Assembly (NCBI GenBank): GCA_009844085.1
Contig: VYCF01000064.1
Location: 1-42,155, forward strand
DNA from: Gammaproteobacteria bacterium
GTDB lineage: Bacteria > Pseudomonadota > Gammaproteobacteria > Pseudomonadales > Pseudohongiellaceae
Direction: 5' to 3'
DNA length: 42,155 bases
Made by a program: the position numbers and the translations under genes
The notes under the pieces: model-generated
Database searches by the model: none
What the model was told of the DNA's origin: nothing
The model's input: only the letters and a program-made list of their open reading frames with translations
Part shown: positions 1 to 9,388 of the stretch, in pieces
Layout: each line of letters begins with the position of its first letter
Position numbering within the stretch: the stretch's first letter is position 1

Positions 1-53
1 CGTATCATCATTGAGTACTGGGAAAGGATTAAGTTTGGCGAGAGGTGGCTATC

Positions 54-782
54 ATGAGGCCCAAAATTATTTTCGGATTAAGTCTGCTGTTTCTTCTCGC
101 GGCATGGTCTCCGCACAAGGCGGAGGCTGCGGGCCAGATCAAATGCCTGGTCGAGAACCGCTGTACGATAGACGCCGAGTACCGTGTCGCGCACCCTTAC
201 GACTATACCAGTGTCGTGTGTCTCCTCGGCGGGGCGCGCTTCGCGCCGGGCAGGCAGGTGCAGTGCGGCATATCCTTCCATGCCCGCGAGGATGTGTTGG
301 TGCATACGAACTCACGCGTCATTGCCGAGCGGGAGCAGCGGATTACCGGCCAGCCGGTCAGGATTGTCGGCGGCAAGGTCGAGATATGGATCAGCGGCGG
401 CGGGAAGTATGTGACGCCTCGCAGAATGATCGTCGAGGATACCAACGTTGACGGTGTTTTCGAGTTTGAGATTCTGACCAATATGTTCTTGGGCAACGGA
501 TACACCGGCCCGAATTTCCGGCGCAGGTGGGACAACCGGCCCGTGACGATCAACTGGCAGCCGGTCTGCCGCGATGAGCAAGGGCAGGCTTATCGCTTGA
601 CGAAACTTGATCGCTGCTGGCGCAATCATAGCGCCAGTTTCCACTACCAGACGTTTGAGGGAACCGGCTATTTCGACGATTGGGAGCATTGGGACAGCGT
701 GTATCGACTCAAGAAGGATTTCGAGTTCAACGGCGTTGACCAATACCTCGCTCAAAAGTATTGGCATCGAAACGGGCAATAA
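54..782 (+). CDS. Secreted protein of unknown function
   Basis: A 242-residue protein that I do not recognise. The ATG at 54 is chosen because GAGAGG (about 40-45) sits 8 nt upstream; a GTG at 45 in the same frame is the alternative. The first ~25 residues form a classical signal peptide (MRPK, then a hydrophobic stretch, ending HKAEA before AGQ), so export across the inner membrane is likely. The mature part contains several scattered cysteines (KCLVENRC, VVCLL, VQCGIS, VCRDE, RCWRN), which would suit disulfide bonds in the periplasm, and it is rich in aromatic residues toward the C terminus. No catalytic motif is visible. It stands alone, with about 220 nt before the next likely start. The signal peptide is fairly certain; the function is unknown. 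Confidence 0.7.
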   Translation: MRPKIIFGLSLLFLLAAWSPHKAEAAGQIKCLVENRCTIDAEYRVAHPYDYTSVVCLLGGARFAPGRQVQCGISFHAREDVLVHTNSRVIAEREQRITGQPVRIVGGKVEIWISGGGKYVTPRRMIVEDTNVDGVFEFEILTNMFLGNGYTGPNFRRRWDNRPVTINWQPVCRDEQGQAYRLTKLDRCWRNHSASFHYQTFEGTGYFDDWEHWDSVYRLKKDFEFNGVDQYLAQKYWHRNGQ

Positions 783-1003
783 GACTGGAAACCGCTCTCA
801 GGCGAATACTACCGACTCGCCCTGACCGTGTGCGAGTCAATGATCCGGAACACGGTCTCGTCAATGCCGAAACCTGGAAAGTCAAACTGATACACCTCCG
901 GAATTTCGCACAGGGTCATTCAGGACCGTCGGGTTATGCGCGACAAAAGGGTTCGCAAGGCGGTGATCGCCGGCTACTGCAAGGCGCTGATAGATTGAAG
1001 AAT

Positions 1004-1996
1004 ATGGACCGACGAGTGAGGAGAGGGTTGCCGCCGCTGGTGGACGCGCCGTTTGTGGTTTCGGACAGCGTCTTCGTCAATCCGAAATATCGGGGTACGC
1101 GGCTGTCAGGCAAGGAAGCGTTCGATCCGGATGGCAGCCGCGAAGCGATTCGCCGCATGCAAATCCGTATCCATGACGCGCGTTCGCTCAAGCAGGCGCC
1201 GGGAATCGAACCCGAGGGCTTCCAGTTGGTCGAGGCGCCGATTCGTCTGGATTTCAGCAGTCCTTCCCAAGTGACAAGCCGCTATTACGAGCATTGCGCG
1301 AACCTGGTCAAGGCCGTCACCGGATGTCAGGCCGCCAAGGCCGTGCAGCACGAGTTCCGCGCCGGAAGAGTGATAGGCCCCGCGGGCGTGGGCCGCTACG
1401 CCGTGGTGGCCCATTCCGACTTTACCCCCTTTATCGAGGATTTCGCGGTTGCGCCGGACGGACAGCACTTTGCACTGTACAACGTCTGGCGAGGAACGAA
1501 TCCTGACCGTGAAATCGAGTCGATGCCGCTGGCGCTATGCGATCTGACCTCCGTCGCCGCGGACGATATCGTTTACGCGGATTGCCTGCGGCGCACCGAG
1601 CCGCGAACCCGCCTGATCGATTGCCGCCTGATTCACAATGCCAGTCAGCGCTGGCATTACTTCCCGCGAATGAAGCCTTGCGAGGCGCTGATTTTCAAGC
1701 AGTACGACTCGCGCCAGGAAAACGCGGCGTTGCGCGGGGTCTTTCATGCCGCATTCCGGGACCCGGACGCCCGGCAGGACGCGCCGTTGCGGGAGTCGGT
1801 AGAAGTGCGCGTACTGGCGGTTTTGCCCGAGGCCGACCGGGAACGCGAACGCAGAAAGACAAAATTCCAGGCGGAAATCCCAAACGTCCGGCTGGACGGC
1901 ACGGTTTCCACCTGGCGTCAAGAGCCGATGGTGGACTGGAACGACATTCAGCGACGACCGCCAATGGCGGCGGCCGCGTATCCCGCGCCGAGCTGA
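1004..1996 (+). CDS. CmcJ/NvfI-family oxidoreductase
   Basis: Resembles the CmcJ/AsaB/NvfI family, in which CmcJ takes part in cephamycin 7-methoxylation and fungal NvfI is an Fe(II)/2-oxoglutarate-dependent endoperoxidase; the substrate here cannot be told. Matching features as I recall the family are an N-terminal segment with IRIHDARSL and EGFQLVEAP, a central TGCQAAKAVQHEFRAGR, a PLALCD segment, and the C-terminal RWHYFPRMKPCEALIFKQYD followed by an FHAAFRDPDA region. The open frame extends up to 761, but family similarity begins only around the ATG at 1004 (MDRRVRRG), giving 330 residues, so I start there; the ribosome binding site is weak. No biosynthetic cluster is visible nearby. Family assignment is fairly good, exact chemistry unknown. 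Confidence 0.7.
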   Translation: MDRRVRRGLPPLVDAPFVVSDSVFVNPKYRGTRLSGKEAFDPDGSREAIRRMQIRIHDARSLKQAPGIEPEGFQLVEAPIRLDFSSPSQVTSRYYEHCANLVKAVTGCQAAKAVQHEFRAGRVIGPAGVGRYAVVAHSDFTPFIEDFAVAPDGQHFALYNVWRGTNPDREIESMPLALCDLTSVAADDIVYADCLRRTEPRTRLIDCRLIHNASQRWHYFPRMKPCEALIFKQYDSRQENAALRGVFHAAFRDPDARQDAPLRESVEVRVLAVLPEADRERERRKTKFQAEIPNVRLDGTVSTWRQEPMVDWNDIQRRPPMAAAAYPAPS

Positions 1997-2110
1997 AGCT
2001 CGACTTCCGATCGTTGCACCAAAGCCGGAAGCCATTAGAATCGGCGCAGGCGAAGTGCGATAATCGCGCCGCTTGAATTGATTCTCCATGGCTTTCGGCA
2101 GGATTCCGAA

Positions 2111-3376
2111 ATGAGACTGGTCAGACCGTTCAGAGGATTGCGGCCCGCCCCCGAATTCGCCGCACGCGTGGCTTCGCCGCCATACGACGTATTGAGCAGG
2201 GAAGAAGCGCTGGAAATGGCGCGCGGCAGCCAGTTCAGCTTTCTTCATATCAATAAGCCCGAGATCGACGTCGATCCCGCCATCGACGCCCATGACCGCA
2301 TCGTTTACGCCCGGGGCAGGGCGAATCTCGACCGGTTCATCGATTCGGGCGTCCTCGTCAGGGACGAGGCGAACAGCTTCTATGTCTATCGCCAGATCAT
2401 GGGCGATCACGTCCAGGCCGGGCTTGCCGCCCTGGCTTCGCTGGAAGCCTACGAGCAGGGCCTGGTCAAGAAACACGAGTTGACGCGCCCGCCCAAGGTG
2501 TATGACCGGGTATCGCACATGCACGCGCTGGGCGCCCAGGTAGGGCCGGTATTCGTCACCTATCGCGCTCAACAGTCGGTCGATGAGTTGATCGCCGATA
2601 CGACGGGGGAAGAGCCGGAATACGATTTCACCGCAGACGACGGCATTCGCCACACTTTCTGGGCCGTATCGCAAGCCGAGCGGGTGATCGAATTCCAGGC
2701 GGCGCTAGATGAATTGCCGGCGCTTTATGTCGCCGACGGACATCATCGTTCCGAGGCGGCCGCAAAGTTGCGGGAAACCCTGAGTCTGTTCATTCCCCGC
2801 AGGACGGGCACTTCCGCCTGGGACTGGTTCCTGGTGGTGATGTTTCCTCACGACCAGATAAAGATCCTCGACTACAACCGCGTGGTGCGCGACCTCAACG
2901 GTCTTGCAGCGGGGGATTTCCTGCAAAAGCTCGAACGGGACTTCGAACTCACCGAGGTCGAAGCCGGCGACGCCAAGCCCGCGGAGCCGCGCGAGTTCGC
3001 GCTGTATTTGGGAAGGCATCCGGAAGGGCGCTGGCTGCGCCTGCGGCCGCGGCAGGCCGTACTCGACTCGCTTGAAGACAAGTCAGCCAGTGACCGGCTC
3101 GATGTGGCGCTGTTGCAGGACTGGGTGTTCGCGCCCCTGCTCGGCATCATGGATCAGCGAATCGACGAAAGAGTCGATTTCGTCGGCGGCATTCGCGGCC
3201 TGGAAGAACTCGAGCGCAAGGTCGACAGCGGCGCCTGGAGCGCCGCCTTCGCGCTATATCCGACTTCGATGGAAAGCCTGATGGAAGTGGCGGACTCAGG
3301 CGGCGTGATGCCGCCCAAGTCCACCTGGTTCGAACCCAAGTTGCGCAGCGGACTGGTCAGTCACGTATTGGACTAG
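2111..3376 (+). CDS. DUF1015 family protein
   Basis: A 421-residue DUF1015 protein. The opening (RPFRGLRPAPEFAARVASPPYDVLSREEA) and the internal YVADGHHRSEAAAKL are the family hallmarks. The domain is believed to be distantly related to ParB-like serine kinases, and members often lie near serine biosynthesis genes, but no such genes are present here, so activity is not assigned. A TTG at 2078 would extend the frame by 11 residues; ATG 2111 is preferred because it begins at the conserved MRLVRPFRGL. Its TAG stop (3374-3376) overlaps the TAG stop of the convergent small heat-shock gene through the palindrome CTAG, leaving no intergenic space. Confidence 0.85.
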   Translation: MRLVRPFRGLRPAPEFAARVASPPYDVLSREEALEMARGSQFSFLHINKPEIDVDPAIDAHDRIVYARGRANLDRFIDSGVLVRDEANSFYVYRQIMGDHVQAGLAALASLEAYEQGLVKKHELTRPPKVYDRVSHMHALGAQVGPVFVTYRAQQSVDELIADTTGEEPEYDFTADDGIRHTFWAVSQAERVIEFQAALDELPALYVADGHHRSEAAAKLRETLSLFIPRRTGTSAWDWFLVVMFPHDQIKILDYNRVVRDLNGLAAGDFLQKLERDFELTEVEAGDAKPAEPREFALYLGRHPEGRWLRLRPRQAVLDSLEDKSASDRLDVALLQDWVFAPLLGIMDQRIDERVDFVGGIRGLEELERKVDSGAWSAAFALYPTSMESLMEVADSGGVMPPKSTWFEPKLRSGLVSHVLD

Positions 3377-3843
3377 CTCGCCTGCTTCAGTTTGGCGCGG
3401 GCTTTAGCGTCGATCACGTTGCCCTTGCCGATGGGAATCGACCTCGGCTTCATGGCCTCGGGAATTTCCCGCACGAGGTCGATGTGCAACAGGCCGTTTT
3501 CGAGACTGGCGTTGTTGACCTTGACGTGCTCGGCAAGGCGGAAGCGCCGCTCGAAGTTGCGCGCGCCGATTCCCTGGTGCAGGAACTTGCGGTCCCCGTT
3601 TTCCTCGGACTTGCGGCCGCGAATGGTCAGTTCCTCGCTTTCAACCTGGATATCGAGGTCGTCTTCGGCGAAGCCGGCCACGGCCATGGTGATGCGATAG
3701 CTGTCCTTGTCGAGCAGCTCGATATTGTAGGGCGGATAGCCTGAACCGGCGTTGTCGTTCCGGGTCACTGCGTCGAGAAGGGACGACAGGTGGTCGAAAC
3801 CTACGGTTGTGCGGTACAGGGGTGAAAAATCAAATCTGGTCAT
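3373..3843 (-). CDS. ibpA: IbpA-type small heat-shock protein (Hsp20)
   Basis: An ATP-independent holdase that binds unfolding proteins in aggregates and passes them to DnaK/ClpB. The 156-residue product starts MTRFDFSPLYRTTVGFDHL, close to E. coli IbpA, and carries the alpha-crystallin domain with PPYNIELLDKDSYRI, VAGFAEDDLDI and GARNFERRFRLAEHV, then GLLHIDLVREIPEAMKPR, which includes the C-terminal I-x-I/V-type tail region. Start at 3843 is chosen because GAGGAT lies about 7 nt upstream; in-frame ATG 3849 is too close to it. Upstream are a sigma-32-like promoter and a ROSE-like thermometer, described separately. Both fit heat induction. Confidence 0.93.
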   Translation of the reverse strand: MTRFDFSPLYRTTVGFDHLSSLLDAVTRNDNAGSGYPPYNIELLDKDSYRITMAVAGFAEDDLDIQVESEELTIRGRKSEENGDRKFLHQGIGARNFERRFRLAEHVKVNNASLENGLLHIDLVREIPEAMKPRSIPIGKGNVIDAKARAKLKQAS

Positions 3844-3905
3844 GGTCATATCCTCACAATTAAGCAATATGGTTTGGTTGGCGGACCTCTCATGAGCATC
3901 CGCTG
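3844..3905 (-). promoter_or_regulatory. ROSE-like RNA thermometer in the ibpA leader
   Basis: The predicted leader of the small heat-shock gene ends with a short hairpin (3850-3868 read on the minus strand) in which AUUGCU faces AGGAU of the Shine-Dalgarno. Pairing works only if the G of UUGCU is bulged or left out, which is the signature of ROSE elements that melt on heating and free the ribosome binding site. The loop is about 8 nt. A further imperfect hairpin (CTCATGAG region) lies upstream. The pairing is read from sequence; the thermosensing role is inferred from known ibpA ROSE elements. Confidence 0.65.
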
Positions 3906-3911
3906 GAAACC

Positions 3912-3941
3912 TATATGAGGATGCCCAGGACAGATTTCAAG
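3912..3941 (-). promoter_or_regulatory. Sigma-32-like heat-shock promoter for ibpA
   Basis: Read on the minus strand: CTTGAAA (3935-3941) matches the sigma-32 -35 consensus exactly. After 15 nt comes CTCATAT (within 3912-3919), matching 6 of 7 positions of CCCATNT. The expected transcript start near 3905 gives a leader of about 60 nt, which suits the thermometer. Confidence 0.65.
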
Positions 3942-3968
3942 CTCGACGTCCGGGCGCTCTCTCGTCGC

Positions 3969-4010
3969 TGACTGACGCTTTCCCGACTTGCGTCGGGCCC
4001 CTTTCAGTCA
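3969..4010. repeat. Nested inverted repeat between prpD and ibpA
   Basis: Outer arms TGACTGA (3969-3975) and TCAGTCA (4004-4010) enclose a perfect inner hairpin CCCGAC-TTGC-GTCGGG (3982-3997). It lies after the end of the prp operon and before the ibpA promoter, where a terminator is expected. There is no U-tract on either strand, so a classical intrinsic terminator is not demonstrated. Confidence 0.4.
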
Positions 4011-4031
4011 CCGCCGCGCGCCCCCAGTGCG

Positions 4032-5480
4032 TCAGATCACCAGCATTGTCATGAAGTCGTGGACTGGGGTTTGTTCCAGGGCGTTTTGGTCTTTGCAGAG
4101 GTTATAGATTTCTTCGCATCGGGTGGATGGGAAGCAGGTGGCCAGGTTGGCTTTGAATTTGGCTTCCAGGAGGGGGATGCCTTCCTTGCGGCGGCGGCGG
4201 TGGCCGACTGGGTATTCGACTTCTACGCGGTCTGTGCAACTGCCGTCCTTGAACCAGATCTTGATCGAGTTGGCGATGGAGCGTTTGTTGGGCTGAAGGT
4301 ATTCGTTGGTGTAGCGGGGTTCTTCGTGGATTTCCATTTTTTCGCGTAATTCGTCGATGACGGGATGGGCTGCGTGGAAGGCGTCCTCGTAGTGATCGGC
4401 AGTCAGCGCGCCGAAGCCGAGGGCGACAGCGGTCATGTATTGCAGGCAATGGTCGCGGTCCGCGGGATTGTTCAGGGGCCCTACCTTGCTGATGATGCGC
4501 AAGGCTGACTCGTGGGTGTGCATGACGATGCGGTCAATCTCGCCCAGCCGGTCCTTGATTGCGGGGTGCAACTTGAGCGCGGCCTCGACCGCGGTCTGGG
4601 CGTGGAACTCCGCGGGATAGGAGATCTTGAAAAGAATATTTTCCATTACATAACTGCCATAAGGCATTGAAAATTTGAATTCTTTTCCCTTGAAACTCAC
4701 ATCATAGAAGCCCCAGGTCGGTACGCTGAGCACACTCGGATAGCCGATCTCTCCACGCAAGGTCAGATCGGCGAGGCGCACCGCGCGGGAGGTCGCGTCG
4801 CCGGCGGCCCAGGACTTCCTCGATCCGGTATTGGGCGCATGGCGATAGGTGCGCAGGCTCGAACCGTCGAGCCAGGCCTGGGATAGGGCGTCGATGACCT
4901 GCTGTTTCGAACCGCCTAGCATCCAGGTCGCCACCGCCGCGGAAGCCACGCGCACGAGCAGGACGTGGCAAAGCCCGACGCGGTTGAAACTGTTTTCCAG
5001 CGCGATCACGCCCTGGATCTCGTGGGCCTTGATCATGGCGGTTAGCACGTCGCGCATGAGCAGGGGAGGCTCGCCCGCGGCGGCCCTGCGTTGGGACAGG
5101 TAGTCCGCGACTGCGAGAATGGCGCCGAGATTGTCGGATGGGTGTCCCCATTCGGCGGCCAGCCAGGTGTCGTTGTAGTCGAGCCAGCGGATGACACAGC
5201 CGATGTCCCAGGCGGCTTTCACGGGATCGAGCCGGAACTGGGTGCCCGGCACACGCACGCCGTTGGGCACGACGGTGCCTTCCACCAGCGGTCCGAGCAA
5301 TTTCCGGCATTCGGGGTAGCGCAGCGCGAGCAGTCCGCAGCCGAGACTGTCCATCAGGCAGTTTCGGGCAGTGTCGTAGGCTTCCTTCGAATCGATTTCG
5401 TAGTCGCAGACGTAGTCGGCGATATCGACCAGGACCTGATCCGGGTCGGGGCGGGTGTTCAGATCCGCGCTGGCGCTCAT
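4032..5480 (-). CDS. prpD: 2-methylcitrate dehydratase PrpD
   Basis: Dehydrates 2-methylcitrate in the methylcitrate cycle, which oxidises propionyl-CoA to pyruvate and succinate. The product is 482 residues, as expected (E. coli PrpD 483). Family features include [21 protein letters not shown] near the N terminus, [21 protein letters not shown], a [13 protein letters not shown] segment and [19 protein letters not shown]. The start at 5480 has GAGAGG upstream; a longer frame to 5516 would run back into prpC. The start overlaps the prpC stop by 4 nt (ATGA), so the two are probably translationally coupled. No acnD/prpF alternative is seen. Confidence 0.95.
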   Translation of the reverse strand: MSASADLNTRPDPDQVLVDIADYVCDYEIDSKEAYDTARNCLMDSLGCGLLALRYPECRKLLGPLVEGTVVPNGVRVPGTQFRLDPVKAAWDIGCVIRWLDYNDTWLAAEWGHPSDNLGAILAVADYLSQRRAAAGEPPLLMRDVLTAMIKAHEIQGVIALENSFNRVGLCHVLLVRVASAAVATWMLGGSKQQVIDALSQAWLDGSSLRTYRHAPNTGSRKSWAAGDATSRAVRLADLTLRGEIGYPSVLSVPTWGFYDVSFKGKEFKFSMPYGSYVMENILFKISYPAEFHAQTAVEAALKLHPAIKDRLGEIDRIVMHTHESALRIISKVGPLNNPADRDHCLQYMTAVALGFGALTADHYEDAFHAAHPVIDELREKMEIHEEPRYTNEYLQPNKRSIANSIKIWFKDGSCTDRVEVEYPVGHRRRRKEGIPLLEAKFKANLATCFPSTRCEEIYNLCKDQNALEQTPVHDFMTMLVI

Positions 5481-6616
5481 GTATGCCTCTCCGGCCGGTC
5501 GGCAATGTCCACCCAATCGGCGCTTGCCGGCCCGGTGTATTCCGCGCTCGGCCGGATGATGCGGTTGTTAGCGCGCTGTTCCTTCACATGGGCGGCCCAG
5601 CCGGTGATCCGCGCCATGACGAATATCGGCGTGAACAATTCCGTCGGAATGCCCATGAAATGATAGGCCGAGGCGTGAAAGAAATCGGCGTTGGGAAACA
5701 GCTTCTTTTCGCGCCACAAGACCTCTTCGCAACGCACCGATACCGGATAGAGCACGGTATCGCCGACCAGCTCCGCCAGTTTTTCCGCCCAGCCCTTGAT
5801 GATGCCGTTGCGCGGGTCGGATTCGCGATACACCGCGTGTCCGAAGCCCATGATCTTTTCCTTGCGTTCCAGCATGGCGAGAATTTCGCGCTCGGCCTCG
5901 TCTGGTGAGCCCCAGTTCTCGATCATTTCCATGGCCGCCTCGTTGGCGCCGCCATGCAGCGGGCCGCGCAAGGCGCCGATGGCGGCGGTAATGCAGCTAT
6001 GCATGTCGGACAGCGTCGAGGCGACGACCCGGGCGGTGAAGGTGGAGGCGTTGAATTCGTGTTCGGCGTAAAGGATCAGGGAAACGTTCATCACTTCCCG
6101 GAACAACTCGTTGGGTTCCTCGCCATGCAGCATGTGCAGGAAATGCGCGCCGATGGAGTCGCTGTCGAGTTCGGTCTCGATACGCCGGCCGTGATGGCTC
6201 CAGACATACCAGTAGCAAATGATCGAAGGCAGCGCCGCCAGCAGCCGGTCGGCCACTTCGTCCTGATTCGCGAAATCGCCTTCCGGCTCGAGATTGCCGA
6301 GCATCGAGCAGCCGGTCCGCATTACGTCCATCGGATGGGCGCTCGCGGGAATCCGCTCGAGCGCCTCGCGCAACTCGGCGGGCAAACCGCGCAGGCGCTT
6401 GAGTTTGCCGTTGTATTCGTCCAGTTCGGATTGTGGGGGCAGGTTGCCTTTCAGGAGCAGCCAGGCGACTTCCTCGAATCGCGCCTTGCGCGCCAGCACT
6501 TCGATGTCGTGGCCGCGATAGGTCAATCCCGACCCCGTCTTGCCTACGGTGCAAAGCGAGGTGGTTCCGGCGACTTGCCCGCGCAGCCCGGCGCCCTCAA
6601 GCGGTCTTCCCGGCAT
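5477..6616 (-). CDS. prpC: 2-methylcitrate synthase PrpC
   Basis: Condenses propionyl-CoA with oxaloacetate to form 2-methylcitrate. The 379-residue protein is a citrate synthase-fold enzyme of the short PrpC type: [32 protein letters not shown] at the start (split here as the GLTYRGHDI hallmark), the catalytic-histidine segments [12 protein letters not shown] and [13 protein letters not shown], and the C-terminal [17 protein letters not shown]. It sits 33 nt downstream of prpB and overlaps prpD by 4 nt, forming prpBCD on the minus strand. No prpR-type regulator is present in the window. Confidence 0.95.
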   Translation of the reverse strand: MPGRPLEGAGLRGQVAGTTSLCTVGKTGSGLTYRGHDIEVLARKARFEEVAWLLLKGNLPPQSELDEYNGKLKRLRGLPAELREALERIPASAHPMDVMRTGCSMLGNLEPEGDFANQDEVADRLLAALPSIICYWYVWSHHGRRIETELDSDSIGAHFLHMLHGEEPNELFREVMNVSLILYAEHEFNASTFTARVVASTLSDMHSCITAAIGALRGPLHGGANEAAMEMIENWGSPDEAEREILAMLERKEKIMGFGHAVYRESDPRNGIIKGWAEKLAELVGDTVLYPVSVRCEEVLWREKKLFPNADFFHASAYHFMGIPTELFTPIFVMARITGWAAHVKEQRANNRIIRPSAEYTGPASADWVDIADRPERHT

Positions 6617-6649
6617 GTTTCAACTCCAGTTCAGAATGCATGGTCTCCA

Positions 6650-7552
6650 TCAATCCGCGTTCGAGACTTTTTGGCCCTCTTCGGCGAACAGGCGATCGAG
6701 TTTCTGCTCGAATTCGTGATAGCCGAGCACTTCGTACAGGTCTTCGCGCGTCTGCATGCTTTCCAGCACGGCGCGCTGGTGGCCGTCCGCGGCGATCGAA
6801 CGATACACCTGCAAGGCCGCCTGGCTCATGGCGCGGAAAGCGCTCAGCGGATAGAGCGCGATGGCGACGCCGGCCTCGCGCAACTGTTCGAGGGTGAAGA
6901 GGGGTGTCTGGCCGAATTCGGTGATGTTGGCGAGCACGGGCGCCGATACCGCCTCGGCGAAGCGGCGGTATTGATCGAGTTCGGTCACGGCTTCGGGAAA
7001 GATCGCGTCGGCGCCGGCCTCCACGCAGGCGATTGCGCGTTCAATGGCGGAATCAAGTCCTTCCGAGGCGAGGGCGTCGGTTCGCGCCATGACGACGAAA
7101 TCACTGTCGTTGCGGGCGTCGACGGCGCACTTGACGCGGTCGGCCATTTCGCCCTTGCTGACGATGGCCTTGTTGGGCCGATGTCCACAGCGTTTTTCGA
7201 GCACCTGGTCTTCGATATGCACCGCGGCGGCGCCGGCTTTTTCCAGTGCCCGGATCGCTCTGGCAATATTGAAGGCGCCGCCCCAGCCGGTGTCGATATC
7301 GACAAGCAGTGGCAGTTCGCTGGCGTTGCAGATTCGGTCGACGTCGGTCAGCACGTCGTCGAGGGTAGTCACGCCGAGGTCGGGCAAGCCGTAGGACGCC
7401 GCCGCGACTCCGCCGCCGGAGAGGTAAATCGCCTTGTGACCCGCGGTCTCGGCGAGCATCGCGCAATAGGCGTTGATCGCGCCGACGACCTGCAAGGGCG
7501 AATTTTCCGCCAGCGCCTGGCGCAGCTTCCGGCCGGCGGACTGATCTGCCAT
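6650..7552 (-). CDS. prpB: 2-methylisocitrate lyase PrpB
   Basis: Cleaves 2-methylisocitrate to pyruvate and succinate, the last dedicated step of the methylcitrate cycle. The 300-residue product belongs to the isocitrate lyase/PEP mutase superfamily: the metal-binding DIDTGWGG, the mobile catalytic loop KRCGHRPNK, and [20 protein letters not shown]. The start at 7552 ([11 protein letters not shown]) is chosen over longer upstream frames because AGAGG lies just upstream and the length then matches the family (about 296). It is first in prpBCD; about 70 nt separates it from the end of the cytochrome gene upstream on the same strand, so a promoter may lie there or inside that gene. Confidence 0.95.
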   Translation of the reverse strand: MADQSAGRKLRQALAENSPLQVVGAINAYCAMLAETAGHKAIYLSGGGVAAASYGLPDLGVTTLDDVLTDVDRICNASELPLLVDIDTGWGGAFNIARAIRALEKAGAAAVHIEDQVLEKRCGHRPNKAIVSKGEMADRVKCAVDARNDSDFVVMARTDALASEGLDSAIERAIACVEAGADAIFPEAVTELDQYRRFAEAVSAPVLANITEFGQTPLFTLEQLREAGVAIALYPLSAFRAMSQAALQVYRSIAADGHQRAVLESMQTREDLYEVLGYHEFEQKLDRLFAEEGQKVSNAD

Positions 7553-7623
7553 GTGAACCTCTTCTGCTGGAATGGGTGTCCTGAAGGCCGCGATTATACT
7601 GTTTTGGGTCGGTTCGCGTTGAA

Positions 7624-7986
7624 TCAAAGAGAGGGGTATGGATTTTCGGGCAGCAGCTGGGGCGGGAGCGGGGGGCGGCGGGAGGTTTGGCGCTGGCCGT
7701 AGTGCTCGGCGAGATAGTCGAGGATCCGTTCCTCGACTTCGGTGTCGAGTTCTTCCATACCGTGGGTATTCCGCATTGTGGCGATGCGGATTTGCCAGAC
7801 GCCGCGTGAGCCTGAGTTTTGCGTGATCAGCAGGGCCGAATGGCATTCGGTGCAATTCGCTTGTACGAGTTGCCAGTCGCCTGCGAGCGCGAGGCCGGTG
7901 ACGCGGTCGGTTTCTTCCGCGGCGCGCGGCGCCTGCGTTAGCAGCGCGAGGGCGAGAATCAGCCCGGTCAATTGCAGTAGCCGCAT
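7624..7986 (-). CDS. SorB-like monohaem cytochrome c
   Basis: A 120-residue exported cytochrome c. A signal peptide ([23 protein letters not shown]) is followed by one haem-binding motif, NCTECHS (CxxCH), and a downstream methionine-containing region ([10 protein letters not shown]) that may supply the axial ligand. It begins 7 nt after the molybdoenzyme gene on the same strand, so the two almost surely form a periplasmic sulfite dehydrogenase pair like SorAB, in which the cytochrome takes electrons from the molybdenum centre and passes them to the respiratory chain. The C-terminal tail is proline-rich. The electron partner role is inferred from context. Confidence 0.85.
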   Translation of the reverse strand: MRLLQLTGLILALALLTQAPRAAEETDRVTGLALAGDWQLVQANCTECHSALLITQNSGSRGVWQIRIATMRNTHGMEELDTEVEERILDYLAEHYGQRQTSRRPPLPPQLLPENPYPSL

Positions 7987-7993
7987 CTGAGCC

Positions 7994-9304
7994 TCAGGTT
8001 ACCTGTACCGCGATGCGGTGGCAGGCGTTGTTGAGGTAGCCGCGGGGATTCCAGCCGGGCACGACCATGGGCTGGGAGCGTCCTGACGCGTCCATGGCCC
8101 GGGCCCAGATTTCGTAGTAGCCCGGTTCGGTGAATTGCACCCAGGAAGCCCAGTCCTGCCAGGACAGGCGGTTGGCGGGCGATTGCACGGCGGTCGGCAG
8201 CCAGGTTGCGCCGAAATCGGTCGACAGGAACACCGCGCTGACCGTTTCGTCGCCGGCCCAGGCGTGGCCGCGCACGTCGAGACGCTCGCGCTGGCCTATG
8301 GTGATGCCGGAGCGGGGGTAGGTGATCAGCGATTTCACCGGCATGGATTCGATGATGCGCATGTCGCTGTCCGGCACCCGGCTGCCCGGAGCGACCGGCA
8401 GATGCGGCACCATGTAGGAAGGCGAGGCCATTTTTTCGCCGTCGTGTACGCGATTGCGCACCACGAGCCGGTTCAGCCACTTGCCGGAGACCGAGCCCGG
8501 CCAGCCGCCGCAGACCAGGCGCAGCGGGAAGCCGTTCTGCAGCGGGATGTCCTCGCCGTTCATCTGCCAGGCGATCAGCGACTCGCGCTCAAGCGCTTTT
8601 TCGATGGTTACGCCGCGCGAAATGGCGTCGAGATCCGGGTCGCCGCTCGGATGGATGTCGGCGCCGTGGTAGCCGACATAGACGGCGTCGGCGCCGACGC
8701 CGCAATAATTGAGCACGTCGCGCAGGCGCACGCCGGTGAAACTCGGGCAGCCGATGGCGCCCGTGGTCCATTGATTGCCGCTGGCGGCGGGAACGAATTC
8801 GCTGCGGCCGTTGCCGCCGCATTCGAGTTGCAATTGCAGGGTGACGGTTTCGAATCGGGCGCGCAGGTCGGCAATGCTGAACCGGTCGGGCCGCAGGCAG
8901 GATTCGCCGCCGACTTCGAGTTCCCAGGTCTCGGGATCGATATTTTCCGGAACCGTCCCGTTGTTGCGAATGAACATGTAACGATTCGGCGTGACCGAAT
9001 CGTCGAGCAGGTGCGCGGGCGTCTCGGCGTTCAGCGGACGGTCATTAAGAACGATCAGGCCTTCCTTGCCGGGAATCTCGCCGGGCGCGTCTTCCTGCGC
9101 GAAAGCCGCCGGAACGAGCCCCGCGGGCATGAAGCGGGCATAGGGAATCGCCGAGCCGAGTGCCGCGCCCATGGCCAGCAGACCGCTCTTGCGGATGAAT
9201 CCGCGGCGGGTCAACGGGTCGGACTCGCGGCCCCAGAGCAGCCGGTCGGCGGCCACGGGGTCCCGCCGCAAGGCCTCCGTCAATGAAATCCTGTTCCGGA
9301 TCAT
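7994..9304 (-). CDS. SorA-like sulfite oxidase-family molybdoenzyme
   Basis: A molybdopterin oxidoreductase of the sulfite oxidase family, 436 residues. A twin-arginine signal (RRGFIRKSG, residues about 33-41, followed by a hydrophobic stretch) indicates folding with cofactor before Tat export. Cys162 in LECGGNGRS is the predicted molybdenum ligand, and GAIGCPSFTGVRLRDVL plus LVCGGWPGSVSGKWL fit the Moco-binding domain; the C-terminal part (SAVFLSTDFGATWLP, WARAMDASGRSQP) is the dimerisation domain. With the adjacent cytochrome it probably oxidises sulfite to sulfate in the periplasm, though related enzymes use other substrates. The long N-terminal stretch before the RR motif is typical for SorA-like proteins. 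Confidence 0.88.
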   Translation of the reverse strand: MIRNRISLTEALRRDPVAADRLLWGRESDPLTRRGFIRKSGLLAMGAALGSAIPYARFMPAGLVPAAFAQEDAPGEIPGKEGLIVLNDRPLNAETPAHLLDDSVTPNRYMFIRNNGTVPENIDPETWELEVGGESCLRPDRFSIADLRARFETVTLQLQLECGGNGRSEFVPAASGNQWTTGAIGCPSFTGVRLRDVLNYCGVGADAVYVGYHGADIHPSGDPDLDAISRGVTIEKALERESLIAWQMNGEDIPLQNGFPLRLVCGGWPGSVSGKWLNRLVVRNRVHDGEKMASPSYMVPHLPVAPGSRVPDSDMRIIESMPVKSLITYPRSGITIGQRERLDVRGHAWAGDETVSAVFLSTDFGATWLPTAVQSPANRLSWQDWASWVQFTEPGYYEIWARAMDASGRSQPMVVPGWNPRGYLNNACHRIAVQVT

Positions 9305-9388
9305 TCCAGTCTCCCGTTACAGTAAAATCTCGAACCAGCCGAGATTATCAGATATGGGCGACAAGATAGAATAGGTCCCTTTCCGGCG

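Noticed and set aside
3969..4010. Classical rho-independent terminator for prpBCD
   Set aside because: The hairpin is good, but there is no U-tract on either strand; listed only as an inverted repeat.
5954..7702. A 582-codon plus-strand open frame
   Set aside because: Antisense to prpC and prpB, whose family motifs are clear; its translation has no recognisable domain.
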